Shown: one piece after another, positions 25,083-34,174 of the stretch
How the letters are laid out: each line of letters begins with the position of its first letter
How positions within the stretch are numbered: position 1 is the stretch's first letter
Origin: JALOKP01 sp963800865
GTDB taxonomy: Bacteria; Acidobacteriota; Polarisedimenticolia; J045
Length of the DNA stretch: 64,000 bases
Direction: 5' to 3'
NCBI GenBank assembly: GCA_963800865.1
Contig: CAWDCL010000004.1
Location: 1,984,001-2,048,000, forward strand
The notes under the pieces: generated by a model
Told to the model about the DNA's origin: nothing
The model's database searches: none
Seen by the model: the letters and a program-made list of their open reading frames with translations, nothing else
Made by a program: the position numbers and the translations under genes

Positions 25083-26823
25083 ATGGGTCGCGTCCGAGTC
25101 CTCCCCCGAGATTGCCGACAGGATCGCCGCCGGCGAGGTGGTCGAGCGGCCGGCGTCCGTTCTGCGCGAGCTGCTCGACAACGCCCTCGACGCCGGGGCC
25201 CGCCGGGTGGAGATCGAGCTTGCCGGAGGGGGAAGAGACCTCGTGTCGGTCGCGGACGACGGCTGCGGACTCGACCCCGACGATGCCCTGCTGGCCTTCG
25301 AGCGCCACGCGACGAGCAAGATCCGCACCGGGGAGGACCTCGAGACGGTGCGGACGCTGGGGTTCCGTGGCGAGGCGCTCGCAGCGATCGCGGCCGTGTC
25401 CCGGGTCGAGCTTCTGACCTGTCCGGCCTCCGGCGGAGTGGGGACCCGGGTCCGGATCGATCGGGGGCGGTTGCAGGGAGTGGAGAAGGCCAGCCGCGCG
25501 CCGGGCACGACGGTGCAGGTCTGGGAGCTGTTCCTGGGGATCCCGGCGCGCCGGAAGTTCCTGAAGTCGCCTGAAACGGAGCTCGATCACTGCCTGCGCG
25601 TCGTCACGCGCGCGGCGCTCGCCCGCCCGGAGGTCGGTTTCTGGGTTCGGCAGGGGGGGCGCACGCTGATCGGCTCCCCGGAGGCCGGGGAGCCGGCCGG
25701 CCGGATCGCGGACCTGCTCGGTTCGCGGCTGGCGGCGGGCCTCCTGCCGATCCAGGGCGATGGGGGGCGGGTCGCGGTCAGCGGGTGGGCGGCCCGCTCG
25801 GACCTCCATCGGCCGACCCGCGACGACATTCATCTCTTCGTGAATCGGCGGCCGGTGCGCGACCCGCTGCTGGTCCGTGCCGTGTTGGACGCGTACCGCC
25901 CGGGCCTCCCGGGCGGGCGCTACCCGGTCTCGGTGCTCTTCATCGATCTCGCACCCGAGGACGTCGACGTGAACGTCCACCCGGCGAAGGCCGAGGTCCG
26001 GTTCGCTCGACCGCAGGAGGTCCGTGCCCTGCTCGTCGGAGCGATCGGCCAGGCCCTCAGAGGCCGCGCCGCGCTGCCGGTCCTCCCGGGTCCCGCGGGC
26101 GAGCCTTCGGGAGGAGGTCCGCTGCCCGGCAGCGCTGCCGGCGCGCCGGTGCCGACCGAGGGGGCGGTCCGCGATGCTCCGGCAACCAGCTGGCCCGCCG
26201 CCGGGAATCTCCCGGCCCCGGTGCGGCTCGCGTTCGACGGGGCCGACGGCCCCTCCGCGCGTCCGCTGGCCCAGTACGCGAACTGCTACATCGTCGCCAG
26301 CGACGAGCGCGGGCTGATCGTGGTCGACCAGCACGTCGCGCACGAGCGGCTGATCTACGAGCGGTTGATCCAGGAGGCGGAAAGCGGCCCGATGGCGCGG
26401 CAGCTGCTGCTCTTCCCGCAGACGATCGAGCTGCCCCCGGGTGGGGTCGAGTCGCTCGAGCGCGAACGCTCGCTCTTCGAGCGCCTCGGGTTCCGCTTCG
26501 AACCGTTCGGCGGGAGCACGGTCATCGTGCGCGAGGTGCCGGCGGTCCTCGGGCGCGAAGCGCGGCCCGCGACCCTGGCCGATCTCGTGGCCCGGGCGAC
26601 CGAAGGGGATCGGGCGGGAGCCGAGGCGATGTTCCCGCGGCTGCTGGCCACCGTCGCCTGCCACAGCGCCGTGAGGAAGGGGATGCCCCTCTCGATCGAG
26701 CAGATGGGCTACATCCTGCGCGGGCTGGCGGCCTGCGAGGTTCCGGGACACTGCCCGCACGGCCGCGTGATCTCGCTGCGCGTCGATCTCGCGGCGCTGG
26801 ACCGGGGTTTCGACCGGGCCTGA
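25083..26823 (+). CDS. mutL: DNA mismatch repair protein MutL, endonuclease type (one-base frameshift at N-terminus)
   Basis: About 580 residues. The main frame carries the GHKL ATPase: IADRIAAGEVVERPAS, LLDNALDAGA, DDGCGL and TLGFRGEALAAIA. The C-terminal domain has the endonuclease motif in the form DQHVAHERLIYE, plus ACHSAVRKG and CPHGR. The canonical start MGRVRVLP at ATG 25083 is in a different frame. Adding one C to the CCCCC run at 25103-25107 gives MGRVRVLPPEIADRIAAG, exactly the family pattern. As written, the main frame could only start upstream (GTG 24997) with a foreign N-terminus. This is most likely a homopolymer error. Confidence 0.92.
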
Positions 26824-26900
26824 CGGAACCGCCCCCGGCTGGTACCTTCTTCCCTGGGCCCGCCGCCTGGGCGGGATGGGCCCGAAGACGGACTCCCACC

Positions 26901-27584
26901 GTGCGCCGAACCGTTCTGACGCCGCTCCTCGCTCTTGCCGCCGCCGTCGCGGTGGGGGGAGCGCTGCCCGCGCGGGCCGAAAGGCTGGTCTTCTCCGACC
27001 TGCGAACGCTGGAGATCGAGGAGTTCTCGCTGGACGGAGACGAACTCGTCGCGGTCCTGCCCGGCGGCACCCAGCTCCGGATCGCCATCGACGTGGTGCG
27101 CGAGATCCGTCCGTCCCTCCCGCGGCCCCCCCTCGACGCCGGCCCCAGGCGCATGAGCAGCGGAAGCTGGCGCAAGGAGGCCGGGGATTACGCGCGTCAC
27201 GTCCGGCGCTCCGCGCGGCGCTGGGGAATCGACCCCGAACTGATCGTCGCCGTGGCCCAGACCGAGTCGCGGCTCAACGCCTCGGCCGTCAGCCCCAAGG
27301 GGGCGCTGGGCCTGATGCAGCTCATGCCGTCGACCGCGCGCCTGATGGCGGTTCACGACCCCTTCGACCCGCGCCAGAACATCGACGGTGGCGCGCGCTG
27401 GCTGAGGATGATGCTCGACCGCTTCAAGGGGGACGTGGACCTGGCCCTGGCGGCCTACAACGCGGGGCCCGAGACGGTGAAGCGCTACGGCGGGATCCCC
27501 CCCTACGCCGAAACCCAGCGCTACGTCCGGCTGGTCCGGGAGAAGATGGGCCGGATGCGGCCGGTCGTCCCCAGCGGGGCGTAG
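26901..27584 (+). CDS. Lytic transglycosylase (SLT domain)
   Basis: A 227-residue exported murein hydrolase that cleaves the MurNAc-GlcNAc bond to 1,6-anhydro products. GTG 26901 gives MRRTVLTPLLALAAAVAVGG as signal peptide. A short N-terminal domain (residues about 30-85) precedes the SLT domain, with catalytic Glu in AQTESRLNASAVSPKGALG, then GLMQLMPSTA and LALAAYNAGPETV. The DUF4124-like N-terminal segment (LRTLEIEEFSLDGDEL) is typical of small Slt homologues in deltaproteobacteria and Acidobacteria. It is probably monocistronic between mutL and the fatty-acid operon. Confidence 0.92.
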   Translation: MRRTVLTPLLALAAAVAVGGALPARAERLVFSDLRTLEIEEFSLDGDELVAVLPGGTQLRIAIDVVREIRPSLPRPPLDAGPRRMSSGSWRKEAGDYARHVRRSARRWGIDPELIVAVAQTESRLNASAVSPKGALGLMQLMPSTARLMAVHDPFDPRQNIDGGARWLRMMLDRFKGDVDLALAAYNAGPETVKRYGGIPPYAETQRYVRLVREKMGRMRPVVPSGA

Positions 27585-27596
27585 GACGGGCGCGGC

Positions 27597-27625
27597 TGGA
27601 CACCCCTCCGGGCGCTTGCTATCAT
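27597..27625 (+). promoter_or_regulatory. Sigma-70 promoter of the yceD-rpmF-plsX-fab operon
   Basis: TGGACA (27597-27602), 17-base spacer, TATCAT (27620-27625) with an extended -10 TG. It lies 23 bases before the first ATG and is one of the best matches to the housekeeping consensus here. Confidence 0.75.
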
Positions 27626-27648
27626 CCGCGCCGCCTCGAGGGGGCACG

Positions 27649-28218
27649 ATGCTCTTCGACATCAGCGATTTGGCCCCCGGCGGGGTCGCCATCGAGGCGG
27701 CCATCCCGATCCCCCCGTTCCAGTGGGAAGGTGGCCAGGTGGTGGAGTGCGATCCTGCGCGCCTGTCGGGCAGCATTCGCCCGACCGGACGCGGCGTTGA
27801 ACTGCGCGGCCGGTACGGCACGAAGGCGCGCCTCGTGTGCGATCGCTGCCTGACCGGGTTCGACCTGCCCCTGGAGGGCGAGTTCCGCCTGTTCCTGGTG
27901 CCGAAGGTCGGCGCCGGGGAGGCGGAGGAGTTTGAGCGGCGCGCGGAGAACGATCCCGACGCGGTCGACCTGTACCCCCTGGAGGGACAGATCGTCGATC
28001 TCGCCGAGGTGCTCCGCGAGCAGGTGGATCTCGCGCTGCCGTATCGCGCGATCTGCCGCGAGGATTGCCCCGGGCTCTGCCCCGGGTGCGGAGCCGACCT
28101 GACGAAGGAGACATGCCGCTGCTCGGCAACGTCCGGTGACGATCGCTGGACCGAGTTGGCCCGGCTGAAGGCCGCGCTGGAGCAGCGGAGGGGCAACACG
28201 CCCACCGAAGGGAGATGA
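27649..28218 (+). CDS. yceD: YceD/DUF177 family protein
   Basis: A 189-residue protein of the DUF177 family, almost always encoded just before rpmF and linked in other bacteria to 23S rRNA/ribosome maturation. Conserved cysteine motifs are visible: CDRCL near residue 64 and CREDCPGLCPGCGADL near residue 140, likely zinc-binding. ATG 27649 follows a GAGGGGG purine stretch. It begins the operon that couples ribosomal protein L32 to phospholipid and fatty acid synthesis. Confidence 0.9.
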   Translation: MLFDISDLAPGGVAIEAAIPIPPFQWEGGQVVECDPARLSGSIRPTGRGVELRGRYGTKARLVCDRCLTGFDLPLEGEFRLFLVPKVGAGEAEEFERRAENDPDAVDLYPLEGQIVDLAEVLREQVDLALPYRAICREDCPGLCPGCGADLTKETCRCSATSGDDRWTELARLKAALEQRRGNTPTEGR

Positions 28219-28222
28219 ACGC

Positions 28223-28408
28223 ATGCCGAATCCAAAGCGGCGCCATTCCAAGGCTCGCCGCGACAAGCGGCGCGCCCACGACGCCCTGGCGATCCCGGGG
28301 ATGTCGCGCTGCCCGAACTGCCAGGAACTGAAGCTGCCGCACCGCGTCTGCCCCTCCTGCGGCCACTACAAGGGCCGCGAGATCCTCGAGACGAACCAGG
28401 AGGTCTGA
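28223..28408 (+). CDS. rpmF: Ribosomal protein L32
   Basis: A 61-residue 50S subunit protein. It begins MPNPKRRHSKARRDKRRAHD and carries a zinc ribbon of two CXXC pairs (CPNC and CPSC). Length and motifs are typical. It starts four bases after yceD, behind GGGAGATGAACGC. Confidence 0.97.
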   Translation: MPNPKRRHSKARRDKRRAHDALAIPGMSRCPNCQELKLPHRVCPSCGHYKGREILETNQEV

Positions 28409-28428
28409 GCCCTTCCCGCTGGACGCGC

Positions 28429-28447
28429 GACCCTCCCGGAGAGGGTC
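28429..28447 (+). promoter_or_regulatory. Hairpin between rpmF and plsX (possible attenuator or processing site)
   Basis: GACCCTC-CCGGA-GAGGGTC is a perfect 7-bp stem 20 bases after rpmF. A second imperfect stem (about 28450-28480) follows. No T-run is present. It could tune the ratio of L32 to the downstream lipid enzymes. Confidence 0.4.
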
Positions 28448-28497
28448 CTCCGCGACGCAGCCCTGCGGGTTGCGTGCGCGGCACGGGGGCGCCCGAG

Positions 28498-29550
28498 TTG
28501 ACCCAGCCGAAAGCACTCGCACTGGACGCGATGGGGGGCGACTTCGGTCCGACCGAGGTCGTGCGGGGCGGGGTGGACTATGCCCGCGCCTCGGGAGAGA
28601 CGGTCTTCCTCGTCGGCAGGCGGGAGCCCGTCGAGGCGGCGCTCCGGGCCTGCGGCGGCGAGGGCGCGCCGGTCAAGGTCGTCGCGGCGGCCGACGTCGT
28701 CGAGTTCTCCGACAAGATCAAGGCGATCCGGGCCAAGCGTGACTCCTCGATTCACGTCGGGACGCGGCTCGTCCGAGACGGGCTGGCCCAGGGATTCGTC
28801 TCGGCCGGCCACACCGGTGCGGTGATGTTCGTGTCGAAGGTCGTCTTCGGCGTCCTCGAAGGGGTGGATCGACCGGCGCTTCCGGCGCCCCTGCCGCGGA
28901 TCGGGCCCGGCTACACGGTGCTGGTGGACGCCGGGGCCAACGTCGACTGCACCACGGAGCAGTTGCGGCAGTTCGCGGTGATGGGGACGCACTACGCGCG
29001 CCGGATCTTCGGCGTCGAGAACCCGCGCGTCGCGCTGCTGTCGATCGGCGAGGAGGACAGCAAGGGAAACGAGATGCTGCGCGCGGTCGCTCCGGTCCTG
29101 CGCGAGGCCAACGTGAACTTCGTCGGGAACATCGAGGGCAACGACCTGTTGACCGACAAGGCCGACGTCGTCGTCTGCGACGGGTTCGTCGGCAATGTCG
29201 CGCTGAAGGTGGGCGAGGGGATCGCGGAGTCGATCATGCACATCATCCGCGACGAGTCGGCCAAGCACCTGACGCGCCGGATCGGGGCGGCTCTGATGCT
29301 GCCGGCGTTCAAGTCCCTGAAGAAGAAGATCGACTACGCCGAGACCGGCGGCGTCCCGTTGCTCGGCTTGAAGCAGGTGACCGTCGTATCGCACGGGCGC
29401 TCGCGGGCGAAGGCGATCACGAACGCCCTGCGCGTGGCCCGCGAGGCGGTCGCCGGGAACATGGTGGCCCACATGGAAGACGAACTGCGGCTGCTGCACC
29501 AGGCCGAGTGCCGGCTGGGCGGAGTGATGGAGAGAGGGGAGGAGGGATGA
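28498..29550 (+). CDS. plsX: Phosphate acyltransferase PlsX
   Basis: A roughly 350-residue peripheral membrane enzyme that converts acyl-ACP to acyl-phosphate for glycerolipid synthesis. The N-terminus ALDAMGGDFGP fits the family if translation starts at TTG 28498 (MTQPKALALDAMGGD). GTG 28474 would add eight residues; neither has a strong ribosome site. Other motifs are SAGHTGAVM, LLSIGEEDSKGNEM, GNIEGND and CDGFVGNVALK. The TGA stop overlaps the fabD ATG. Confidence 0.94.
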   Translation: MTQPKALALDAMGGDFGPTEVVRGGVDYARASGETVFLVGRREPVEAALRACGGEGAPVKVVAAADVVEFSDKIKAIRAKRDSSIHVGTRLVRDGLAQGFVSAGHTGAVMFVSKVVFGVLEGVDRPALPAPLPRIGPGYTVLVDAGANVDCTTEQLRQFAVMGTHYARRIFGVENPRVALLSIGEEDSKGNEMLRAVAPVLREANVNFVGNIEGNDLLTDKADVVVCDGFVGNVALKVGEGIAESIMHIIRDESAKHLTRRIGAALMLPAFKSLKKKIDYAETGGVPLLGLKQVTVVSHGRSRAKAITNALRVAREAVAGNMVAHMEDELRLLHQAECRLGGVMERGEEG

Positions 29551-30518
29551 TGAGCCGCGACGAGGCGCGCTGGGTGGCGCTGTTCCCGGGCCAGGGGAGC
29601 CAGGCGGTCGGGATGGGCCGCGAACTGGCCCAGGCCTACCCCGAGGCGGCCGAGGTCTTTGCCATCGCCGACGACGTGCTGGGCGAGAACCTCAGCCGAC
29701 TCTGCTTCGAGGGGCCGGAAGAGGCGCTCACGCTGACGCGCAACACCCAGCCGGCCCTGCTGACCGTCTCGGTCGCGGCGTGGCGGGTGCTGAAGGAACG
29801 CGTTCCACCGCCGGTGGCGGCGGCGGGGCACAGCCTGGGGGAGTACTCCGCGCTCGTCGCCGCCGGGGTGATCGGCTTCTCCGACGCGCTGCGGGCGGTG
29901 CGCCTGCGCGGCAACGCGATGCAGGAGGCCGTTCCGGTCGGGGAAGGCGCGATGGCGGCGATCGTCGGCCTCGAGCCCGCGGCGGTGGAGAAACTCTGCG
30001 CCGAGTCGCGCACCTCGGGAGAGGTGCTGGTCCCTGCGAACTTCAACGCGACCGACCAGACCGTCGTTTCGGGCCACAAGATCGCCGTCGACCGGCTGGT
30101 CGGGCTGGCGCCGAAGGCGGGGGCGCGCAAGGCCCTGCTGCTCTCGGTCAGCGCACCGTTCCATTCCCCGCTGATGGAGCCCGCGGCGGAGCGGATGGAG
30201 GAGTTCCTGGAGGGGGTCCGCTTCCGGGACCCGGCCTTCCCGGTGGTCGCGAACGCCGACGCGTCACCGGTCCGGGACGGGGAGTCGGCGCGGCGGACCC
30301 TCGTCGCGCAGGTTGCCTCCCCGGTCCGCTGGGTCGAGACGATGAAGCTGCTCGAGGACGAGTTCCGGTCCGTCTCCGGGATCGAGTTTGGAGCAGGACG
30401 GGTGCTCGCGGGGCTGTCGCGCCGGATCAACGAGAAGCTGCGGATCGTGCCGTTCGGCTCACCGGACGAGCTGGACGCCGCGCTGGCGGCGGTGGCCGGC
30501 GCGGCGGCGCAGCGGTGA
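29547..30518 (+). CDS. fabD: Malonyl-CoA:ACP transacylase
   Basis: A 323-residue enzyme that loads malonyl groups on ACP. FPGQGSQ opens the protein, the nucleophile Ser is in GHSLGEYSAL, and the partner His is in SAPFHSPLM. GVIGFSDALRAVRLRG carries the substrate-binding Arg. ATG 29547 overlaps the plsX stop and follows GGGAGGAGGG. fabG starts five bases after the stop. Confidence 0.96.
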   Translation: MMSRDEARWVALFPGQGSQAVGMGRELAQAYPEAAEVFAIADDVLGENLSRLCFEGPEEALTLTRNTQPALLTVSVAAWRVLKERVPPPVAAAGHSLGEYSALVAAGVIGFSDALRAVRLRGNAMQEAVPVGEGAMAAIVGLEPAAVEKLCAESRTSGEVLVPANFNATDQTVVSGHKIAVDRLVGLAPKAGARKALLLSVSAPFHSPLMEPAAERMEEFLEGVRFRDPAFPVVANADASPVRDGESARRTLVAQVASPVRWVETMKLLEDEFRSVSGIEFGAGRVLAGLSRRINEKLRIVPFGSPDELDAALAAVAGAAAQR

Positions 30519-30522
30519 CGCC

Positions 30523-31290
30523 GTGACCGCGATGCAGTGGCCGGGTCTGGCGGACCGCCGGATCCTGGTGACCGGAGGGTCGCGCGGGATCGGGCGGGCG
30601 ATCGTCGAAGAGCTCGCCGGGGCGGGGGCGGAGGTCTTCCTGACCGCCCGGACCCTCGAGTCAGCGGAACAGGCCGCGGGCGAGATCCGGGCCGGGGGCG
30701 GCCGGGCCCGCGGGCTCGCGCTCGACCTCTCGGATCCGGCCGCGGCCCAGGCCGCGCTGGACGCACTGGTCCGCGAGACCAGGGAGAGCGGCGGGATGCA
30801 CGGGGTCGTGCTCAACGCCGGGATGACCCGGGACACGCTCCTGATGCGCATGTCGCTCGCCGACTGGGACGCCGTGATCCAGGCGAACCTGACCGGGGCG
30901 TTCCTGGTGACAAAGGCCCTGGTCCCCGGTATGATCCGCAACCGTTTCGGTCGCATCGTCGCCGTCAGCAGCGTGGTGGGGCGGATGGGGAATGCGGGGC
31001 AGGTCAACTACGCGGCCTCCAAGGCGGGGTTGATCGGTTTCGTGCGTGCGCTGGCCCGCGAGCTGGCGTCGCGCACCGTGACGGTGAACGCCGTCGCGCC
31101 CGGTTTCATCGATACGGACATGACGCGCGCGGTGCCGGAGGAGGCGCGGAAGAAGCTGCTCGATGCCGTTCCCCTCGGCCGGCTCGGAACGCCGGCCGAT
31201 GTGGCGACCGGGGTTGCGTTCCTGCTCTCGGACGCGGCTTCGTACGTCACGGGCGCCGTGCTCGATATCAACGGCGGCATGGACATGTGA
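30523..31290 (+). CDS. fabG: 3-oxoacyl-ACP reductase FabG
   Basis: A 255-residue short-chain dehydrogenase reducing beta-ketoacyl-ACP with NADPH. It has the cofactor motif TGGSRGIGRA, LNAGMTRD, catalytic Ser in VSSVVGRMGN, and YAASKAG with the Tyr-Lys pair. GFIDTDMT and the C-terminal DINGGMDM follow. GTG 30523 is used; ATG 30532 is a close alternative. Confidence 0.94.
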   Translation: MTAMQWPGLADRRILVTGGSRGIGRAIVEELAGAGAEVFLTARTLESAEQAAGEIRAGGGRARGLALDLSDPAAAQAALDALVRETRESGGMHGVVLNAGMTRDTLLMRMSLADWDAVIQANLTGAFLVTKALVPGMIRNRFGRIVAVSSVVGRMGNAGQVNYAASKAGLIGFVRALARELASRTVTVNAVAPGFIDTDMTRAVPEEARKKLLDAVPLGRLGTPADVATGVAFLLSDAASYVTGAVLDINGGMDM

Positions 31291-31322
31291 CTCAGGACCC
31301 AGGAAAGGGAGGATCCGACCCG

Positions 31323-31574
31323 ATGGCTTCGAAGGATGAAATTCGCGGGAAAGTGGTGGATCTGATCGCGAAGAGCTTCAAGCTCGATCCCGAGACGATC
31401 ACCGACGAGAAGTCGTTCACCGACGACCTCGGTGCCGACTCGCTCGAGACGGTCGAACTGGTGATGGCGCTGGAGGAGGAGTTCGGGATCGAGATCTCGG
31501 ACGAGGATGCCGAGAAGATCCGCACGGTCGGGAACGCCGTGGAGTTCATCGCCCAGCACGCCGGACAGGCCTGA
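31323..31574 (+). CDS. acpP: Acyl carrier protein
   Basis: An 83-residue acidic carrier. The phosphopantetheine Ser lies in DDLGADSLETVELVMALEEE near residue 40. It is preceded by AAAGGGAGG and sits in the conserved fabG-acpP-fabF order. Composition and length are typical. Confidence 0.97.
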   Translation: MASKDEIRGKVVDLIAKSFKLDPETITDEKSFTDDLGADSLETVELVMALEEEFGIEISDEDAEKIRTVGNAVEFIAQHAGQA

Positions 31575-31585
31575 GCGCGGTCTGC

Positions 31586-32860
31586 GTGAACGACCGGCTG
31601 CGGCGGGTCCTCGTCACGGGCGTGGGGGCGGTCAGCCCGCTCGGCCTCGACGCGGAATCGACCTGGCGCGGCCTGGTCGAGGGCCGCTCCGGGATCGGTC
31701 CGATCACCCGCTTCGATGCCGCCGGGTTTCCGTCGCGCATCGCAGGCGAGGTGAAGGGGTTCGAACCGGACCGCTGGCTCGACCCGCGCGAAGCCAAGAA
31801 GTTCGACCGCTTCGTCCACTTCGCCGCCGCCGCGACGCGAATGGCGTTCGACGACGCCGGGCTGGACCTCGACGCCGTCGATCGCGACCGCGTGGCCGTG
31901 GTCATCGGCTCCGGCATCGGCGGGATGGGGCTCTTCGAGCGCGAGACGCGCGCCTACGTCGAGCGCCTGCTCGCCGAGCCCGACCGGCCCGACAAGGCCG
32001 TCCGCCGCATCACCCCGTACTTCATCCCGGGGGTGATCATCAACATGGCGAGCGGCGTCGTCTCGATCCTCTTCGGCCTGCGCGGTCCCAACGTGGCGAC
32101 GGTCACCGCCTGCGCGACGGGCAACCACGCGATCGGCGACGCCTTCCGGATGCTCCGGCACGGCGACGCCGATGTCGCGATCTGCGGCGGCACGGAGGGC
32201 GTCATCACGGAGATGTCGGTCGGCGGCTTCTCCGCGATGAAGGCGCTCTCGACCCGGAACGACGAGCCCGAGCGAGCCTCGCGGCCGTTCGACCGGGACC
32301 GCGACGGCTTCGTGATCGCCGAAGGCTGCGGGCTGCTCGTGCTCGAGACCGAGGAGCACGCCCGCGCCCGCGGCGCGCGCGTGCTGGCCGAGCTCGCCGG
32401 CTTCGGGATGAGCGGCGACGCGTACCACATCTCGGCGCCTCCGGAGGACGGCAGCGGCATGGTCCGCGTGATGAGGGCCTGCCTGGCGAACGCCGGGCTG
32501 GAACCGTCGGACGTCGACTACGTCAACGCCCACGGCACGTCCACCCCGACCGGCGACGTGATCGAGGCGCGGGCGGTGCGCACGGTGTTCGGGGCGCACG
32601 CCGGCCAGCTGCTCGTCTCTTCGACCAAGTCGGCGACGGGCCACCTGCTCGGCGCCGCGGGCGGGCTCGAGGCGATCGTCTCGGTCCTCGCGATCGCGCG
32701 GGGCGTGGTTCCGCCGACGATCAACCTCGACAACCAGGACCCGGCGATCGACCTGGACTGCGTTCCGCACCGGGCGCGGGAGCACAGCGTCCGGGCGGTG
32801 CTCTCCAACTCCTTCGGGTTCGGCGGCACGAACGCCACCCTCGCCTTCAAGCGGCCGTAG
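31586..32860 (+). CDS. fabF: 3-oxoacyl-ACP synthase II (FabF)
   Basis: A 424-residue condensing enzyme for chain elongation. The catalytic triad is visible: Cys in VTACATGNHAIG, His in NAHGTSTPTGD, and His in KSATGHLLGAAG. The family GFGGTNA is near the end. GTG 31586 gives MNDRLRRVLVTGVGAVSPLG. Its TAG stop is the GTAG of the first unit of a 25-bp tandem palindromic repeat. Confidence 0.96.
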   Translation: MNDRLRRVLVTGVGAVSPLGLDAESTWRGLVEGRSGIGPITRFDAAGFPSRIAGEVKGFEPDRWLDPREAKKFDRFVHFAAAATRMAFDDAGLDLDAVDRDRVAVVIGSGIGGMGLFERETRAYVERLLAEPDRPDKAVRRITPYFIPGVIINMASGVVSILFGLRGPNVATVTACATGNHAIGDAFRMLRHGDADVAICGGTEGVITEMSVGGFSAMKALSTRNDEPERASRPFDRDRDGFVIAEGCGLLVLETEEHARARGARVLAELAGFGMSGDAYHISAPPEDGSGMVRVMRACLANAGLEPSDVDYVNAHGTSTPTGDVIEARAVRTVFGAHAGQLLVSSTKSATGHLLGAAGGLEAIVSVLAIARGVVPPTINLDNQDPAIDLDCVPHRAREHSVRAVLSNSFGFGGTNATLAFKRP

Positions 32861-32985
32861 GGGCCGCCCTCCGTGGCGGCCGTAGGGGCCGCCCTCCGTG
32901 GCGGCCGTAGGGGCCGCCCTCCGTGGCGGCCGTAGGGGCCGCCCTCCGTGGCGCCCGAGCGGGCCGGCACAGAGGCCGGCCCCTA
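32851..32985. repeat. Palindromic repeat cluster 2 (four exact 25-bp units plus an inverted copy)
   Basis: GCGGCCGTAGGGGCCGCCCTCCGTG is given here as its halves GCGGCCGTAGGG and GCCGCCCTCCGTG. It is repeated four times without change (32851-32875, 32876-32900, 32901-32925, 32926-32950). Then comes an inverted copy, GGGCCGGCACAGAGG with its partner arm GGCCCCTAC, ending at 32985. Each unit folds (GGCCGCC/GGCGGCC around CTCCGT). The cluster supplies TAG to fabF on the plus strand and TAG to the gap-like gene on the minus strand. Confidence 0.9.
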
Positions 32986-34059
32986 CACTTCGTTGAAGAA
33001 GAACGGCTTCAGGGCCTGGATCCGGGCCTCGTACGTCGCCGGGTCGAGGAACCAGCAGGTCGCGGCGACCGAGGAGAGCAACGGGTTTCCGTCCTGGGGC
33101 GTGAAGCAGAAGCCCTTCACCTCGTAGCCGCGCGGCGTCTCGCGCACGGCGAGCGTCTTCCGCACGATCACCGTCTGGTTCAGGATCCGTCCGAAGTGGC
33201 CGTGGTCGCGCCCGAACGAGAAGACGGTATTCGCGCTCTTCTTGTGGGTCAGGGCGATCCGGTCGTCCGCTTCCATCCGGTCGAGCACGGCCTCGACGGT
33301 CGTCCGGTTGCGGACCACGATCGAGAACCAGATCGTGTGCATGTACTGGGTACTGACGATCATCGCCGAGCTGTAGAGCGACAGCTCGTACCCGAGGGTC
33401 TTGAACAGGTGGTAGGCATCCCGGGCGTGGTGGGTCCCGAAGCGCTCGTCCTTGTGGCTGCCGACTTCCGGGGCGGGCACGAACTTGCCGTCCTGGCTGA
33501 TGTCGTTCGCCCGGCGGATGCAGACGAACTGGCCGTCGACGAGGTTGCCCGGACCTCCGTCCTCCAGGGCGATCGTCTTGACCAGCACCGAGAGGTTGTG
33601 GGTGTTGCAGGAGACGATCTGGATGTAGCGGTCGTCCCCCGGGCGGAGGGCCGCGTCGTTGATTCCGCGCGCGTAGGGCTTGCCGAACCCGAACTCGCTG
33701 CCCTGCGCGAGGAACCCGCGGGCCGACTTCTCGTACTTCGTGTAGATCTGCTGCTTGTTGTCGTTCCCGACCGGCGTGCAGTCGATGACGACGGTCGCGC
33801 GCTCGAGGGCGGCGATCTCGTCGTACTCGGGGTTGAGGCCGATCTCGCGGAAGCCGTCGATCGAGGACCTGTCGGCGACGAAGTGGGCGCCGCGCCGCAC
33901 GAGGCTCAGGACCTTGGAGCGGTCGGTCAGGAGCGGGGTTCGCTTGTGGAAGGTGACTTCGTCGATCCCGAGGGCCTCGCGGTATTCGGAGAGGATCCCG
34001 ATGAGCGGCTCCCCGATGGTCCCGGTTCCGATGACGTAGACGACGACTTTGTTCGCCAT
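32983..34059 (-). CDS. Type II (archaeal-type) glyceraldehyde-3-phosphate dehydrogenase homologue
   Basis: A 358-residue protein with an N-terminal Rossmann motif (VYVIGTGTIGEPLIG) and the catalytic Cys in IVSCNTHNL near residue 150. RRANDISQ, VGSHKDERFGTHHARD and STQYMHTIWFS correspond to the RRA-x-D, PSHHGPD and T-x-x-MH-x-H segments of archaeal GAPDH. It is clearly distinct from bacterial GapA. NADP-dependent oxidation of GAP is plausible, but a divergent substrate is possible. ATG 34059 follows GGGAGC. It is divergent from hprK, which senses glycolytic metabolites. The TAG stop comes from the repeat cluster. Confidence 0.78.
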   Translation of the reverse strand: MANKVVVYVIGTGTIGEPLIGILSEYREALGIDEVTFHKRTPLLTDRSKVLSLVRRGAHFVADRSSIDGFREIGLNPEYDEIAALERATVVIDCTPVGNDNKQQIYTKYEKSARGFLAQGSEFGFGKPYARGINDAALRPGDDRYIQIVSCNTHNLSVLVKTIALEDGGPGNLVDGQFVCIRRANDISQDGKFVPAPEVGSHKDERFGTHHARDAYHLFKTLGYELSLYSSAMIVSTQYMHTIWFSIVVRNRTTVEAVLDRMEADDRIALTHKKSANTVFSFGRDHGHFGRILNQTVIVRKTLAVRETPRGYEVKGFCFTPQDGNPLLSSVAATCWFLDPATYEARIQALKPFFFNEV

Positions 34060-34108
34060 GGCTCGAAGCTCCCGTTCGGTTCCGGGGGACGCCGCCCGCG
34101 CAGCGTTC

Positions 34109-34137
34109 TTGACGCCCGGAAACAGGCTGCCTAGCAT
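34109..34137 (+). promoter_or_regulatory. Sigma-70 promoter of the hprK-rapZ-PTS operon
   Basis: TTGACG (34109-34114), 17-base spacer, TAGCAT (34132-34137). A strong match, with a predicted 30-base leader to the TTG start of hprK. Confidence 0.72.
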
Positions 34138-34174
34138 ACATCCGGCGCATGCCGTTGGTAAGAGTGGAGGGCAG

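Noticed and set aside
32851..32950. Four exact 25-bp repeats as a CRISPR array
   Set aside because: The units are directly adjacent with no spacers, and no cas genes are present.
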